Of a stretch of 13,099 nt of DNA, positions 5,806 through 12,906 are shown piece by piece (positions within the stretch are counted from its first letter, which is position 1; the number at the start of each line of letters is the position of its first letter). Position numbers and translations under genes: made by a program. Source of the DNA: JAJPHT01 sp035687045 (lineage in GTDB: Archaea > Thermoplasmatota > SW-10-69-26 > JACQPN01 > JAJPHT01). Under the pieces are notes generated by a model. The model made no database searches. It was not told where the DNA came from and saw only the letters and a list, made by a program, of their open reading frames with translations. The stretch is from the NCBI GenBank assembly GCA_035687045.1, contig DASRYU010000201.1, forward strand, positions 1 through 13,099, given 5' to 3'.

Positions 5806-5987
5806 AACTGGAACGACAACTGGAACTCATGCCTCGGAACTGGAATGGTTCCCGCGGCCAATGTTCCAGTTCTGCACACGCTGTTCCAGTTCTTGCACGG
5901 GAAGCACGCGCGGGGCTGGACAGGTACGACCAGATTCCACCGCGTTTCATATAGGGCGGCACGTTCGGGGCATCCAGTGTTCCAGTT
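5806..5987. promoter_or_regulatory. Array of six AACTGGAAC / GTTCCAGTT elements
   Basis: Forward copies of AACTGGAA start at 5806, 5818 and 5838; inverted copies (TTCCAGTT) start at 5864, 5884 and 5980. The two innermost pairs each repeat at 20 bp and face each other across 18 bp, making a mirror-symmetric block from 5818 to 5891. The extended half-site TGTTCCAGTTC is exact at 5862 and 5882. The last copy lies over the predicted start site of the rightward promoter. The arrangement is typical of cooperative operators; a centromere-like role is possible but no ParA-type gene is in the window. Confidence 0.8.
5946..5953 (+). promoter_or_regulatory. Likely TATA box for the PadR-like gene
   Basis: TTCATATA predicts transcription start near 5976, next to the TTCCAGTT element at 5980-5987, and an ~105-nt leader. 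A second candidate, ATTCATACC at 6010-6018, would give an ~40-nt leader. Confidence 0.5.
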
Positions 5988-6081
5988 TTCACAGCAGGAA
6001 CCAGCGAAGATTCATACCGGACCTGGAACACCCCGCGGCCGGGAGACCGGCCAGCTCCGGCGCTTCCAGGAGGCTGAAGGG

Positions 6082-6663
6082 TTGGCGGACGCGGGCGCGA
6101 AGGTCCTACGCGGCCTCCTCGACGTCTTCCTGCTGGAGAGCCTCGAGCGCGAGCCCAAGCACGGCTACGCGCTCCTTCGCGAGATGGCGGACGCGTTCGG
6201 CACCGAGCCCAACCGCAACCGGCTCTACCCGCTTCTGGGCCGCATGGTGCGCGACGGGCTCGTCGTCGAGCGCAGCGACGCCGCCGGCGGCCGCACGCTC
6301 TACGCGCTGACGGAGGCCGGCCACCTCGCGCTCGAGGGGTACCGCGACCTCCCCGCGCAGTTCAAGGAGCGCCTCGCGCGCGTGTGGAGCGCCGCCGCCG
6401 CGCGCCCCGCCGCGCCCACCGCCGCGCCGCGCGCCGCGCCCGCGCGCGTCACCACCATCCCGGTCGAGGCGCCGCTCGGGCCCGCGGCCGCCGAGGGCGC
6501 GCCCTACCCCTGCCCCGACGCGCGCGTCGCGCTCGAGAAGAACCCGCGCACCGGCGACCTCTCCCTCCGGCTCACGGGCTGCCCCATCGGCGCCTACGAC
6601 TACTGCCCGCTCTGCCCCATCTCGAAGAGCCTCGAAGGCCTCCGCCGGATCACGCTCGGGTAG
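6082..6663 (+). CDS. PadR-like winged-helix regulator with C-terminal four-Cys cluster
   Basis: 193 residues from the TTG at 6082, with GGAGG 8 nt upstream. Residues ~1-95 are a PadR-type winged helix: GLLDVFLLESLEREPKHGYA, LREMADAFGTEPNRNRLYPL, LLGRMVRDGLVVERSD, then the wing GGRTLYALTEAG. Next comes an Ala/Pro-rich linker (~105-140). The C-terminus (~142-193) is conspicuous: Cys144, Cys167, Cys175 and Cys178 spaced C-x22-C-x7-C-x2-C, with YDYCPLCPIS. This could bind zinc or an iron-sulfur cluster, giving a redox- or metal-responsive repressor (inference). Typical PadR proteins end in a dimerising helix instead. The frame is open back to 5845, but that part crosses the operator repeats and is not coding-like. 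The cytochrome b fusion gene lies downstream. Confidence 0.85.
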   Translation: MADAGAKVLRGLLDVFLLESLEREPKHGYALLREMADAFGTEPNRNRLYPLLGRMVRDGLVVERSDAAGGRTLYALTEAGHLALEGYRDLPAQFKERLARVWSAAAARPAAPTAAPRAAPARVTTIPVEAPLGPAAAEGAPYPCPDARVALEKNPRTGDLSLRLTGCPIGAYDYCPLCPISKSLEGLRRITLG

Positions 6664-6667
6664 TGCC

Positions 6668-6701
6668 GGGTTCCGGGTTCCGGGTTCCGGGTTCCGGTTC
6701 C
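6668..6701 (+). repeat. Heptamer tandem repeat (GGGTTCC)4
   Basis: Four perfect 7-bp units plus a partial fifth, starting 4 bp after the stop of the PadR-like gene. Roughly complementary GGAACC-rich repeats occur at 6778-6833, so the two could pair as a large imperfect hairpin around the element at 6711-6757. Confidence 0.85.
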
Positions 6702-6710
6702 TGGTCCGCA

Positions 6711-6757
6711 GACCTCCGCGCGTCCTCCGCGCGCTCCGCGTCCTCCGCGGTGAGCGG
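6711..6757 (+). repeat. CTCCGCG-type intergenic repeat, copy A
   Basis: A ~46-bp element made of CTCCGCG and TCCTCCGCG units ending in TCCTCCGCGGTGAGCGG. Near-identical elements occur at 8441-8487 (same strand) and 12848-12892 (inverted). If translated it gives the peptide ASSARSASSAVSG, the kind of string seen in spurious ORFs. Confidence 0.85.
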
Positions 6758-6777
6758 CGCGCAGCACGACCCGCCCT

Positions 6778-6833
6778 CGGAACCAGGAACTCGGCACCCG
6801 GAACCAGGAACTCGGCACTCGGAACGCGGCACT
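6778..6833 (+). repeat. 21-bp-period direct repeat
   Basis: The 20-bp unit CGGAACCAGGAACTCGGCAC occurs exactly at 6778-6797 and 6799-6818, followed by a degenerate third copy to ~6833. Its GGAACC cores are inverted relative to the heptamer repeat at 6668-6701. Confidence 0.85.
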
Positions 6834-6857
6834 CCGTTGCACGTTCTCGTCGAAACG

Positions 6858-6864
6858 CCTATAC
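6858..6864 (+). promoter_or_regulatory. TATA box for cytochrome b fusion gene
   Basis: CCTATAC centred 27 nt upstream of the GTG at 6888, predicting a leaderless transcript. It independently supports that GTG as the start. Confidence 0.6.
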
Positions 6865-6887
6865 GCGCTCCCTCGCGATGCGACGGC

Positions 6888-8342
6888 GTGCGTGGGGCCA
6901 GCAAGCTCGCGTTCCTCGGCGTCGGCGTCGTCGCCGTCCTTCTTCTCGCCGGCCTTCCGGGGCTTGGCCAGGGGGTGCTCGAGCCGGCGGGCGAGCTCTC
7001 GGACGCGGAGTGCTACGGCCACCACAAGCAGGAAGGGTTCCGCTCGTTCGACCTCTTCCCGCTCCTCGTCTCCACCGTGCCCAAGGGGCAGGATTTCACC
7101 TTCGAGATGACGATCCGCAACCCGTGGCTCCACGAGGTGCGCGACCTCGTCGGCTACGTCGACATCAGCAACGCGCCCGGCCTCGGGCTCGAGGGGGGCA
7201 AGGACCCGCAGGAGGAGACGCGCCAGGAGCGCATCGACGCGGGCGTGCAGAGCACGCAGCGCTACACGCTGAGGACGTACGATATCAACGTCGAGGAGAA
7301 CGCGACGGAGATCTACGTGCGCGTCGCCGGCGCGCCCGGCACGCAGGTCCCCGCGCCGCACCTGCGCGACAGGCGCGCGGATTATGATATCACCCTCACG
7401 AGCCCTGACGGCGCGAGCGTCGTCCTCACCGGCCCCGACCCGAGCCCCGTGGACGAGAGCATCGTCGCGCCGGGCGCGCAGGTCTTCACCTGGGACGAGG
7501 AGGTGCGCGTCAACCAGCGCAACATCACCGCGGGCGGCACGGGCGCGTGGAAGCTCACGGTCGCCTACCGCGGCTGGGACCAGGTCGGCGAGTTCACCCT
7601 CTTCACGGGCGTCTACTACAACGTCACCGGCCTCCTCTTCATGCCGGGACCCGCCGTCCTCCAGCCCAACGAGGCGCACAAGTTCACCTTCAACCTCCGC
7701 GTGAAGGACGTCGACGGCCTCCAGTCCATGCGCTACGGCGGCGTCGGCGTCGCGTATCACGAGCACACGGACAAGAACATCGACAGCGACGGCAACTACG
7801 ACAAGTGGAGCACGATGACGTTCGAGACGGGCGCCACGCTCGTCATCGCCGGCTCGGGCGAGATCGCCGTCGGCCCCGGCGCCGACACGCTCGGCCCCGT
7901 CTTCCGCCGCTGGGGGCAGGTGCTCGGCTTCGCCAGCGCGTTCCTCATCCTCCCCAGCCTCGTCTTCGGCGGGACGCTGGGCAAGTCCAGCGTCGTCACG
8001 CTCAACAAGTGGTTCGGGGGCCCGCGCCGGCGCGTCCTTTTCCACAACACGATGAGCTTCTGGCTTCTCGGCCTCGCGCTCCTCCACATGTTCCTCTTCC
8101 TCTACGAGGCGTTCTGGAACTGGAGCCACGGGCTCGTGTGGGGCGGCCTCTCGCTCGCGTGCATGATCGGGCTCGGCGTGACCGGCGCGACGCAGCGCTC
8201 GTTCGTCCACTTCGCGATGGGCATCCTCGTCGCCGTGTTCGTCCTCGTCCACATCCTGGCCGACGGCTCGCACCTCGCGCCCATCCGCTCCGCCTGGTTC
8301 GGCGGGTCCTCGACCGACGCGGGCGGCATCAACCTCGGCTGA
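6888..8342 (+). CDS. Extracytoplasmic domain fused to four-helix, probable di-heme cytochrome b membrane domain
   Basis: 484 residues from the GTG at 6888; the frame is open further upstream, but that part is intergenic repeats. Residues ~5-25 are a signal peptide or anchor (KLAFLGVGVVAVLLLAGLPG). Residues ~30-335 look extracytoplasmic and beta-rich, with N-glycosylation sequons (ENAT, RNIT, YNVT), a region resembling proprotein-type beta-sandwich domains (DYDITLTSPDGASVVLTGPD ... GTGAWKLTVAYRGWDQVGEF) and a second beta domain. Residues ~340-465 hold four membrane helices. Helix 2 has His386 and His400, helix 4 His441 and His455; each pair is 14 residues apart, the spacing for bis-His ligation of two stacked b hemes, as in ferric-reductase/NOX-type and other cytochrome b domains. 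No flavin domain follows. Likely role (inference): transmembrane electron transfer coupled to an external partner. Stops shortly before the surface-protein gene. Confidence 0.85.
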   Translation: MRGASKLAFLGVGVVAVLLLAGLPGLGQGVLEPAGELSDAECYGHHKQEGFRSFDLFPLLVSTVPKGQDFTFEMTIRNPWLHEVRDLVGYVDISNAPGLGLEGGKDPQEETRQERIDAGVQSTQRYTLRTYDINVEENATEIYVRVAGAPGTQVPAPHLRDRRADYDITLTSPDGASVVLTGPDPSPVDESIVAPGAQVFTWDEEVRVNQRNITAGGTGAWKLTVAYRGWDQVGEFTLFTGVYYNVTGLLFMPGPAVLQPNEAHKFTFNLRVKDVDGLQSMRYGGVGVAYHEHTDKNIDSDGNYDKWSTMTFETGATLVIAGSGEIAVGPGADTLGPVFRRWGQVLGFASAFLILPSLVFGGTLGKSSVVTLNKWFGGPRRRVLFHNTMSFWLLGLALLHMFLFLYEAFWNWSHGLVWGGLSLACMIGLGVTGATQRSFVHFAMGILVAVFVLVHILADGSHLAPIRSAWFGGSSTDAGGINLG

Positions 8343-8359
8343 GCGCGGGCACGGGCCCG

Positions 8360-8379
8360 GGCCGAGGCCGAGGCCGAGG
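8360..8379 (+). repeat. Hexamer tandem repeat (GGCCGA)3
   Basis: Three perfect GGCCGA units followed by looser GACGAG/GACAAG units to ~8398, just after the cytochrome gene stop. Matches in type the hexamer run at 13016-13045. Confidence 0.75.
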
Positions 8380-8440
8380 GCGGGACGAGGACAAGGACAC
8401 GGTCCTCTCTTCCCCGCGCACCCTGCGGTGAGGGTTCCGC

Positions 8441-8487
8441 ACGCTCCGCGCCACCTCCGCGGGCTCCGCGTCCTCCGCGGTGAGCGG
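8441..8487 (+). repeat. CTCCGCG-type intergenic repeat, copy B
   Basis: Same element as 6711-6757, with identical 3' half (GCTCCGCGTCCTCCGCGG then TGAGCGG) and a more diverged 5' half. Lies between the cytochrome and surface-protein genes. Confidence 0.8.
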
Positions 8488-8585
8488 GCCGGACGCACGC
8501 CAAGGCCGACGCGCGGCGCCGAGGCCGAGAGGCCGGAAAAGCCCCTGTTCTTTCGCCAACGTCAGTCAGACGGTGCACAGCAAAG

Positions 8586-8593
8586 GTTAAGGC
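8586..8593 (+). promoter_or_regulatory. Possible TATA box for surface-protein gene
   Basis: GGTTAAGG, predicting a start near 8616 and a ~20-nt leader containing GAGGTG (8617-8622), a plausible but distant Shine-Dalgarno for the TTG at 8637. Confidence 0.4.
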
Positions 8594-8636
8594 CCGTCCT
8601 CCGACCCTTCCGCGCAGAGGTGTTGCCAGCCTGCGC

Positions 8637-11600
8637 TTGGTCCGCGCGTTCGCGTTGCTCGTGCTGCTGACGGCGAGCACCCTCGTGCCGCTCTCCCCCG
8701 CGGCGAGCGCGCAATCCTCCCCCGCGACGCTCTGCTTCGACCGCGACCTCTCGCTCAACGGCGAGACCACGTCGGAGAGCGGGCCTTGCTCCACGTCGCG
8801 GACGCCGGACTACGCGCAGGGGAACGAGATCCGCGTGCGCGTGTACGGCTGGCTCGGCGGCGAGGCGTACCTGAGCGCCCGATGCACGTCGGGCTGCCCC
8901 ACCTCCGACCCCTCCGCGTCGAAGGTCTACTACGTCGTCTACCGCGGCGGCCAGGTGCGCTTCCCGGCGGACTTCGTCGATGCGGGCCCCAGCAACGACG
9001 GCGGCAACGCCGTGCTCGACCGCGCGCCGCGGTACAACTCCACGTGGGACTTCACGCTCCACCTCGCCGCGCCGCTCCAGCGCCGCGCGCACGTGTGGCT
9101 CTACGACGCGTGGGAGGACGACAGCGGCAACCACACCGTGCGCCCCGGCGCGACGCACCGCATCGTCGCCTCCGGCTTCAACCCCCACGGCGAGGTCGTC
9201 TACCGGTGGGAGCGCCGCGATCCGAACTCGGGCCGCTACATGGCCTTCGCCTCGCACACGGTCACGGCCGACCGCAACGGCGTGTTCACGACGAACTTCC
9301 AGCTCCCCAAGGACGAGGCGGTCCGCATGGCCGCGTGCGGTGGGCTCCTCGACGACTGCTACCGCCTCTCCGTCTCCGGCGCCGGCAAGCAGACGGAGAC
9401 GATCAACGTCCGCGTGGGCTACGCCGACATCGTGCGCAGCGAGACGACGTCGCCGCGCGCCGCTCCCGGCGCCCTGCAGCGCTTCCAGCGCACGGAGAAC
9501 GTCACGGGCTCCATCGACCTCTACTACCCCGGCGGCAACCTCCATACCGGCCCCAAGTTCAACACCGACGACGCCTCCATGTCGCCGCGCTTCGGCGGCC
9601 GCGCGCTCCGCGTCGCCGTCGAGAAGTACTGGACGATCAACACCACGTCGTACCTCCTCGACGAGGTGCCGCTCCGCTTCGAGCCCGCGCGCCTCCAGTG
9701 GGTCGCGCAGTGGACCATCCCGAAGGACCTCGAGGTCGACTCGGGCGCGCGCTACCGCATGCGCCTCCTCGAGCAGCGCGACGTGCACGGCAACCGCGTG
9801 GCGGAGGACTGGCTCGTCAACTTCACGTTCGAGGCGGCGCAGATCGTCCCCGTCCTCGTCGACCCGTTCCGCGAGCTCCAGCGTACCGAGACGGGGACCG
9901 TGCGCCTCGCCGTGCGCTACCACAACGGCACGCCCTTCACGCCCGACGAGGCGCCGGTGGGCAACTCGTCGCCGCTTCGCGGCTGCTTCGTGCGCGTGCC
10001 GCCGCCGCCCCCGCCCCCCGCGCCCCCGGCCAACACCGAGGTGCCGACGTGCGAGTCGCGCACGGAGGTGGAGTGGGTCTACGGCAGGTACCACGAGGGC
10101 GCGTGGAACTTCACCGTCAAGTATCCCCGCACGTACGAGAACCTCGACAGCCACCGCTTCATCCTCGGCAACGGCACGCGCGACCGCTTCGGGAACCGCA
10201 TCCTCGCCGTCGCCGGCCCCACCTACAACGTGGCGCCCGCGCGCATGGACGTCGAGGTCTCCACCGTCATGCGCGGCGAGGAGGCCGAGGTGCTCGAGCG
10301 CGGCAACCGCATCTTCGTGAGCGCGACCATCACCTACCACGACGGCTCGCCCTACAACCACCAGGTGCGCGTGAACCCGAACAGCAGCGCCGCGCAGACG
10401 CTCACCGGCATCCTTGTGCGCCGCGGGCCCGGCGTCAACGGCGCCTACGGTCCCATCGCGTCCGAGGAGCCGTTCAACCTCACGCTCACCGACGCGCGCG
10501 CGGGGCGCTGGAGCGCCTACCTGCAGCTCACCGACGACGACACGTTCACGCCCGCCGGCATCTGGACGTGGAAGTTCGAGATCGTCGACAACGTCACCGT
10601 CCCCAACCGCAACGAGTCGATCTTTGACCGCGAGGTCGTCTCGAGCGTCATCCGCGTCTGCCCCACCTACCAGCCGCCCGGCAGCGCCGCGACGGGAGCG
10701 AGCGTCAAGTTCCGCTTCAAGCTCTACTACAGCGAGTGCGAGGTGGGCCGCGAGGTTCCCGTGGGCGCCATCGAGAGCAAGCTCACCGTGCGCGCCTACC
10801 CGTACAACCCGCAGACGCTCACGACGTTCGGCAACCCCGTCTCGAACGTCCTCATCCCCGCGTACGCCCGCGACACGACGCAGGACTGGGGCATCGAGTA
10901 CCAGGTGCCCAACCACCTCTACGGCGGCGCCTACGCGTTCGTCGTGACGGGCGCCGACACCTTCGGCAACAAGCTCGTGCCCAACGCGCGCTCCCGCCCC
11001 TTCAGCACCTACACCGACGTCCTGACGCGCACGGTCCTCACGCAGCCGCGCGCCGAGGTCGAGCGCGGCGACAGCGCGACCGTCGTCTTCGACGCGCGCG
11101 AGGGGGACACGGGCGTCGACCCGCAGCGCGCCGCGCCGCGCATCCAGCTCGAGCGCTTCGACACGTCGAGCACGGACTGCGCGCGCGCCCAGGAGGAGGG
11201 CGGCTGCTGGGTGCGCGAGATCGGCGACGTGCGCGTCTCCGACGGCTCGCTCTCCGACCACGTCGGCGTGTTCCCCGTCGGCGTCGACACGCCCGTGGGC
11301 ACCTACCGCTTCGCGCTCCAGGGGCGCGACCGCGACTTCAAGATCATCACGGCCATCTCGTCGAACTTCAGCGTGAGCGCGACGCAGGTGACGCGCGCGC
11401 TCCTCGAGCTTCCCCCCGAGCGCGTGGTCAAGGGGCAGCCCTTCAGCTTCCGCGTCGAGAGCATGCCCGGCGACCAGCTGCGCGACCGCGTGGTCTTCCT
11501 CAACGGCCGCGCGCTGAGCATCCAGCCTCCGCTCCTCACGCACGAGCGCGGCGCCATCAACGTCACGTGGAGCGTGCCCTTCGAGGCGCCCACGGGCAAC

Positions 11601-12776
11601 TACACGCTCCGCGTCACGGGGCGCGACGTGAACGGCAACATCATCACCATCCTCACGCCGCCCATCGACGCGCTCCCCGCGTCGCTCGAGGGGCGCATCA
11701 TCGGGCAGCCGCCGCGCACGGTCGCACGCGGCGACGTCGCGCGCCTGCACTTCGGCGTGGGATACCCCGACGGCAGCTTCTACGCCGCCCAGGACGAGCC
11801 GCGCGTCGTCGTCGTGAGCGCCGCCGGCACCACGTTCCCCGCGCGCATCCAGCGCGAGGGCCTGAGCTTCGCCGCGTACTGGGAGCCTGGCGCCGAGTCG
11901 ACGCTGGGCGAGCACTACTTCGAGGTCCAGCCGCAGGCGGCCGCGGGCGGCACGGGCAACCTGTTCCCGACGCTGCGCAGCCAGCCGTTCCGCGTCGTGC
12001 CCGGCGTCGTCTCGCGCAACCCCATCGACGAGGTGCACAACGAGGTCGAGCGGCTCGGCAGCACGGCCTACACCGTCCCCATGGCGCTCGACGACCGCTT
12101 CGTCGGATTCGAGCTCGTCTACTACGGCCCCTCGCTCCTCAACATGATCGACACGACGAACCCGCCCGTCGAGATCACGCGCACGCCGCTCCCGCACACG
12201 CTGGAGGCCGAGCGCGGCCGCTACGCGGCGCGCGTGGTCACCGACCACCAGACGCAGACGGGGACGTACAGGGTCGTCATGACGGGCGAGGACGCCCACG
12301 GGAACGTCATCACCTCCCAGAGCCGCGCCTTCGTCATCCGCCCCACGACCATCGGCGTCGTCTTCGACCCCCTCCCCTCGAGCGACAAGTTCGGCGAAGG
12401 CAAGACGATCGAGATCAGCTTCGTCGCCCAGTACCGCGTGGGCAGCCTCATGGACTCGAGCTACGGCACGCCCTCCGTGGCCGCCCTGTGGAACGGCAAC
12501 CCCATCACCCCGCGACCCGCCATCGAGTACCGCGACGGCCACTGGACCATCCGCTGGACGGCGCCCGAGCTTCTCCCGCCCGGCGAGTACCAGTTCGTGG
12601 TCGGCGGCGCCGACCTCATGAACAACCCCGTGGCGACGGCGCGCACCACCCCCTACATCATCCTGGAGGGGTCGCTCCTCAACAGCGCGGAGAAGGTCAT
12701 CCCCGGCCCCAGCCCCGTCCTCCTCGCGCTCGTCGTCGTCGCCATCGCGGGCCTCCTCTTCCGCCGCCGGCGCTGA
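8637..12776 (+). CDS. Large modular surface protein with archaeosortase-type C-terminal sorting signal
   Basis: 1379 residues. Residues 1-25 are a Sec signal peptide ending PAASA before Gln26. The C-terminus is a sorting tail: Pro-Gly-Pro at 1356-1358, one hydrophobic helix (~1361-1375), then RRRR, closely resembling PGF-CTERM proteins processed by archaeosortase. Between them are about nine degenerate ~100-135-residue beta-sandwich modules. Each ends with a recurring block, W-x-I/V-x-W/Y-x-x-P, then G-x-Y-x-F/L-x-V-x-G-x-D-x-x-G-N (near residues 352, 486, 747, 971, 1194 and 1300; degenerate at 621, 884 and 1075). A Pro run (~454-464) sits near the middle. Paired Cys suggest disulfides, and many N-x-S/T sequons suggest heavy glycosylation. 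Likely an S-layer-associated or adhesin-like protein; no catalytic motif seen. The TTG start is the only upstream choice that keeps the full signal peptide, but it is uncertain. Confidence 0.88.
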   Translation: MVRAFALLVLLTASTLVPLSPAASAQSSPATLCFDRDLSLNGETTSESGPCSTSRTPDYAQGNEIRVRVYGWLGGEAYLSARCTSGCPTSDPSASKVYYVVYRGGQVRFPADFVDAGPSNDGGNAVLDRAPRYNSTWDFTLHLAAPLQRRAHVWLYDAWEDDSGNHTVRPGATHRIVASGFNPHGEVVYRWERRDPNSGRYMAFASHTVTADRNGVFTTNFQLPKDEAVRMAACGGLLDDCYRLSVSGAGKQTETINVRVGYADIVRSETTSPRAAPGALQRFQRTENVTGSIDLYYPGGNLHTGPKFNTDDASMSPRFGGRALRVAVEKYWTINTTSYLLDEVPLRFEPARLQWVAQWTIPKDLEVDSGARYRMRLLEQRDVHGNRVAEDWLVNFTFEAAQIVPVLVDPFRELQRTETGTVRLAVRYHNGTPFTPDEAPVGNSSPLRGCFVRVPPPPPPPAPPANTEVPTCESRTEVEWVYGRYHEGAWNFTVKYPRTYENLDSHRFILGNGTRDRFGNRILAVAGPTYNVAPARMDVEVSTVMRGEEAEVLERGNRIFVSATITYHDGSPYNHQVRVNPNSSAAQTLTGILVRRGPGVNGAYGPIASEEPFNLTLTDARAGRWSAYLQLTDDDTFTPAGIWTWKFEIVDNVTVPNRNESIFDREVVSSVIRVCPTYQPPGSAATGASVKFRFKLYYSECEVGREVPVGAIESKLTVRAYPYNPQTLTTFGNPVSNVLIPAYARDTTQDWGIEYQVPNHLYGGAYAFVVTGADTFGNKLVPNARSRPFSTYTDVLTRTVLTQPRAEVERGDSATVVFDAREGDTGVDPQRAAPRIQLERFDTSSTDCARAQEEGGCWVREIGDVRVSDGSLSDHVGVFPVGVDTPVGTYRFALQGRDRDFKIITAISSNFSVSATQVTRALLELPPERVVKGQPFSFRVESMPGDQLRDRVVFLNGRALSIQPPLLTHERGAINVTWSVPFEAPTGNYTLRVTGRDVNGNIITILTPPIDALPASLEGRIIGQPPRTVARGDVARLHFGVGYPDGSFYAAQDEPRVVVVSAAGTTFPARIQREGLSFAAYWEPGAESTLGEHYFEVQPQAAAGGTGNLFPTLRSQPFRVVPGVVSRNPIDEVHNEVERLGSTAYTVPMALDDRFVGFELVYYGPSLLNMIDTTNPPVEITRTPLPHTLEAERGRYAARVVTDHQTQTGTYRVVMTGEDAHGNVITSQSRAFVIRPTTIGVVFDPLPSSDKFGEGKTIEISFVAQYRVGSLMDSSYGTPSVAALWNGNPITPRPAIEYRDGHWTIRWTAPELLPPGEYQFVVGGADLMNNPVATARTTPYIILEGSLLNSAEKVIPGPSPVLLALVVVAIAGLLFRRRR

Positions 12777-12847
12777 ACGCGACCTGCTGCCGGCCAGATT
12801 CACCGCGGGGGCGCGGGGACCGCGGGGACGCGCGGGCGGCGTGAACC

Positions 12848-12892
12848 CGCTCACCGCGGAGGAGGCGGAGCGCGCGGAGGACGCGCGGAGCC
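12848..12892 (-). repeat. CTCCGCG-type intergenic repeat, copy C (inverted)
   Basis: Read on the minus strand it is nearly identical to copy A over about 45 bp, including GCGTCCTCCGCGCGCTCCGC and the end CTCCGCGGTGAGCG; the clearest internal difference is one G-to-C change. Confidence 0.85.
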
Positions 12893-12906
12893 TTTCCCTA
12901 CTCATT

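Larger units (their letters stand above)
5633..6081. other. Gene-free regulatory region
   Basis: 449 bp between the divergent RHH and PadR-like genes. Its base composition is less GC-biased than the genes. Contents in order: two 9-bp repeats GGCCGCAAG (5650-5667); a short hairpin CCGCC-N5-GGCGG (5730-5744); six AACTGGAAC-type elements (5806-5987); a TATA box (5946-5953); a weaker one, ATTCATACC (6010-6018); degraded half-sites CTGGAAC (6023-6029) and TTCCAG (6064-6069); and the Shine-Dalgarno GGAGG (6069-6073) of the PadR-like gene. Small frames across it have non-coding third-position composition. Confidence 0.7.

Noticed and set aside
5784..5954. 56-residue plus-strand frame starting right after AAAGGAGGG
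   Set aside because: The Shine-Dalgarno is only 1 nt from the ATG, third positions are about half G/C unlike real genes here, and the frame is filled with the AACTGGAA elements.
5367..5987. AACTGGAA copies as ends of an insertion sequence
   Set aside because: No transposase or target-site duplication is seen, and the enclosed gene is a regulator; promoter overlap points to operators instead.
5753..6031. 92-residue minus-strand frame
   Set aside because: Covers the operator array and TATA box with no start signals or recognisable fold.
5845..6081. N-terminal extension of the PadR-like protein from an upstream ATG
   Set aside because: The extension crosses operator repeats and the TATA box, lacks the usual third-position bias, and the TTG at 6082 has a good Shine-Dalgarno.
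6668..6833. CRISPR array
   Set aside because: Units are 7 and 21 bp in tandem with no unique spacers and no cas genes nearby.
6384..6887. Upstream part of the frame leading into the cytochrome gene
   Set aside because: It overlaps the PadR-like gene in another frame and then reads through heptamer and CTCCGCG repeats; the GTG at 6888 has a matching TATA box and a signal peptide.
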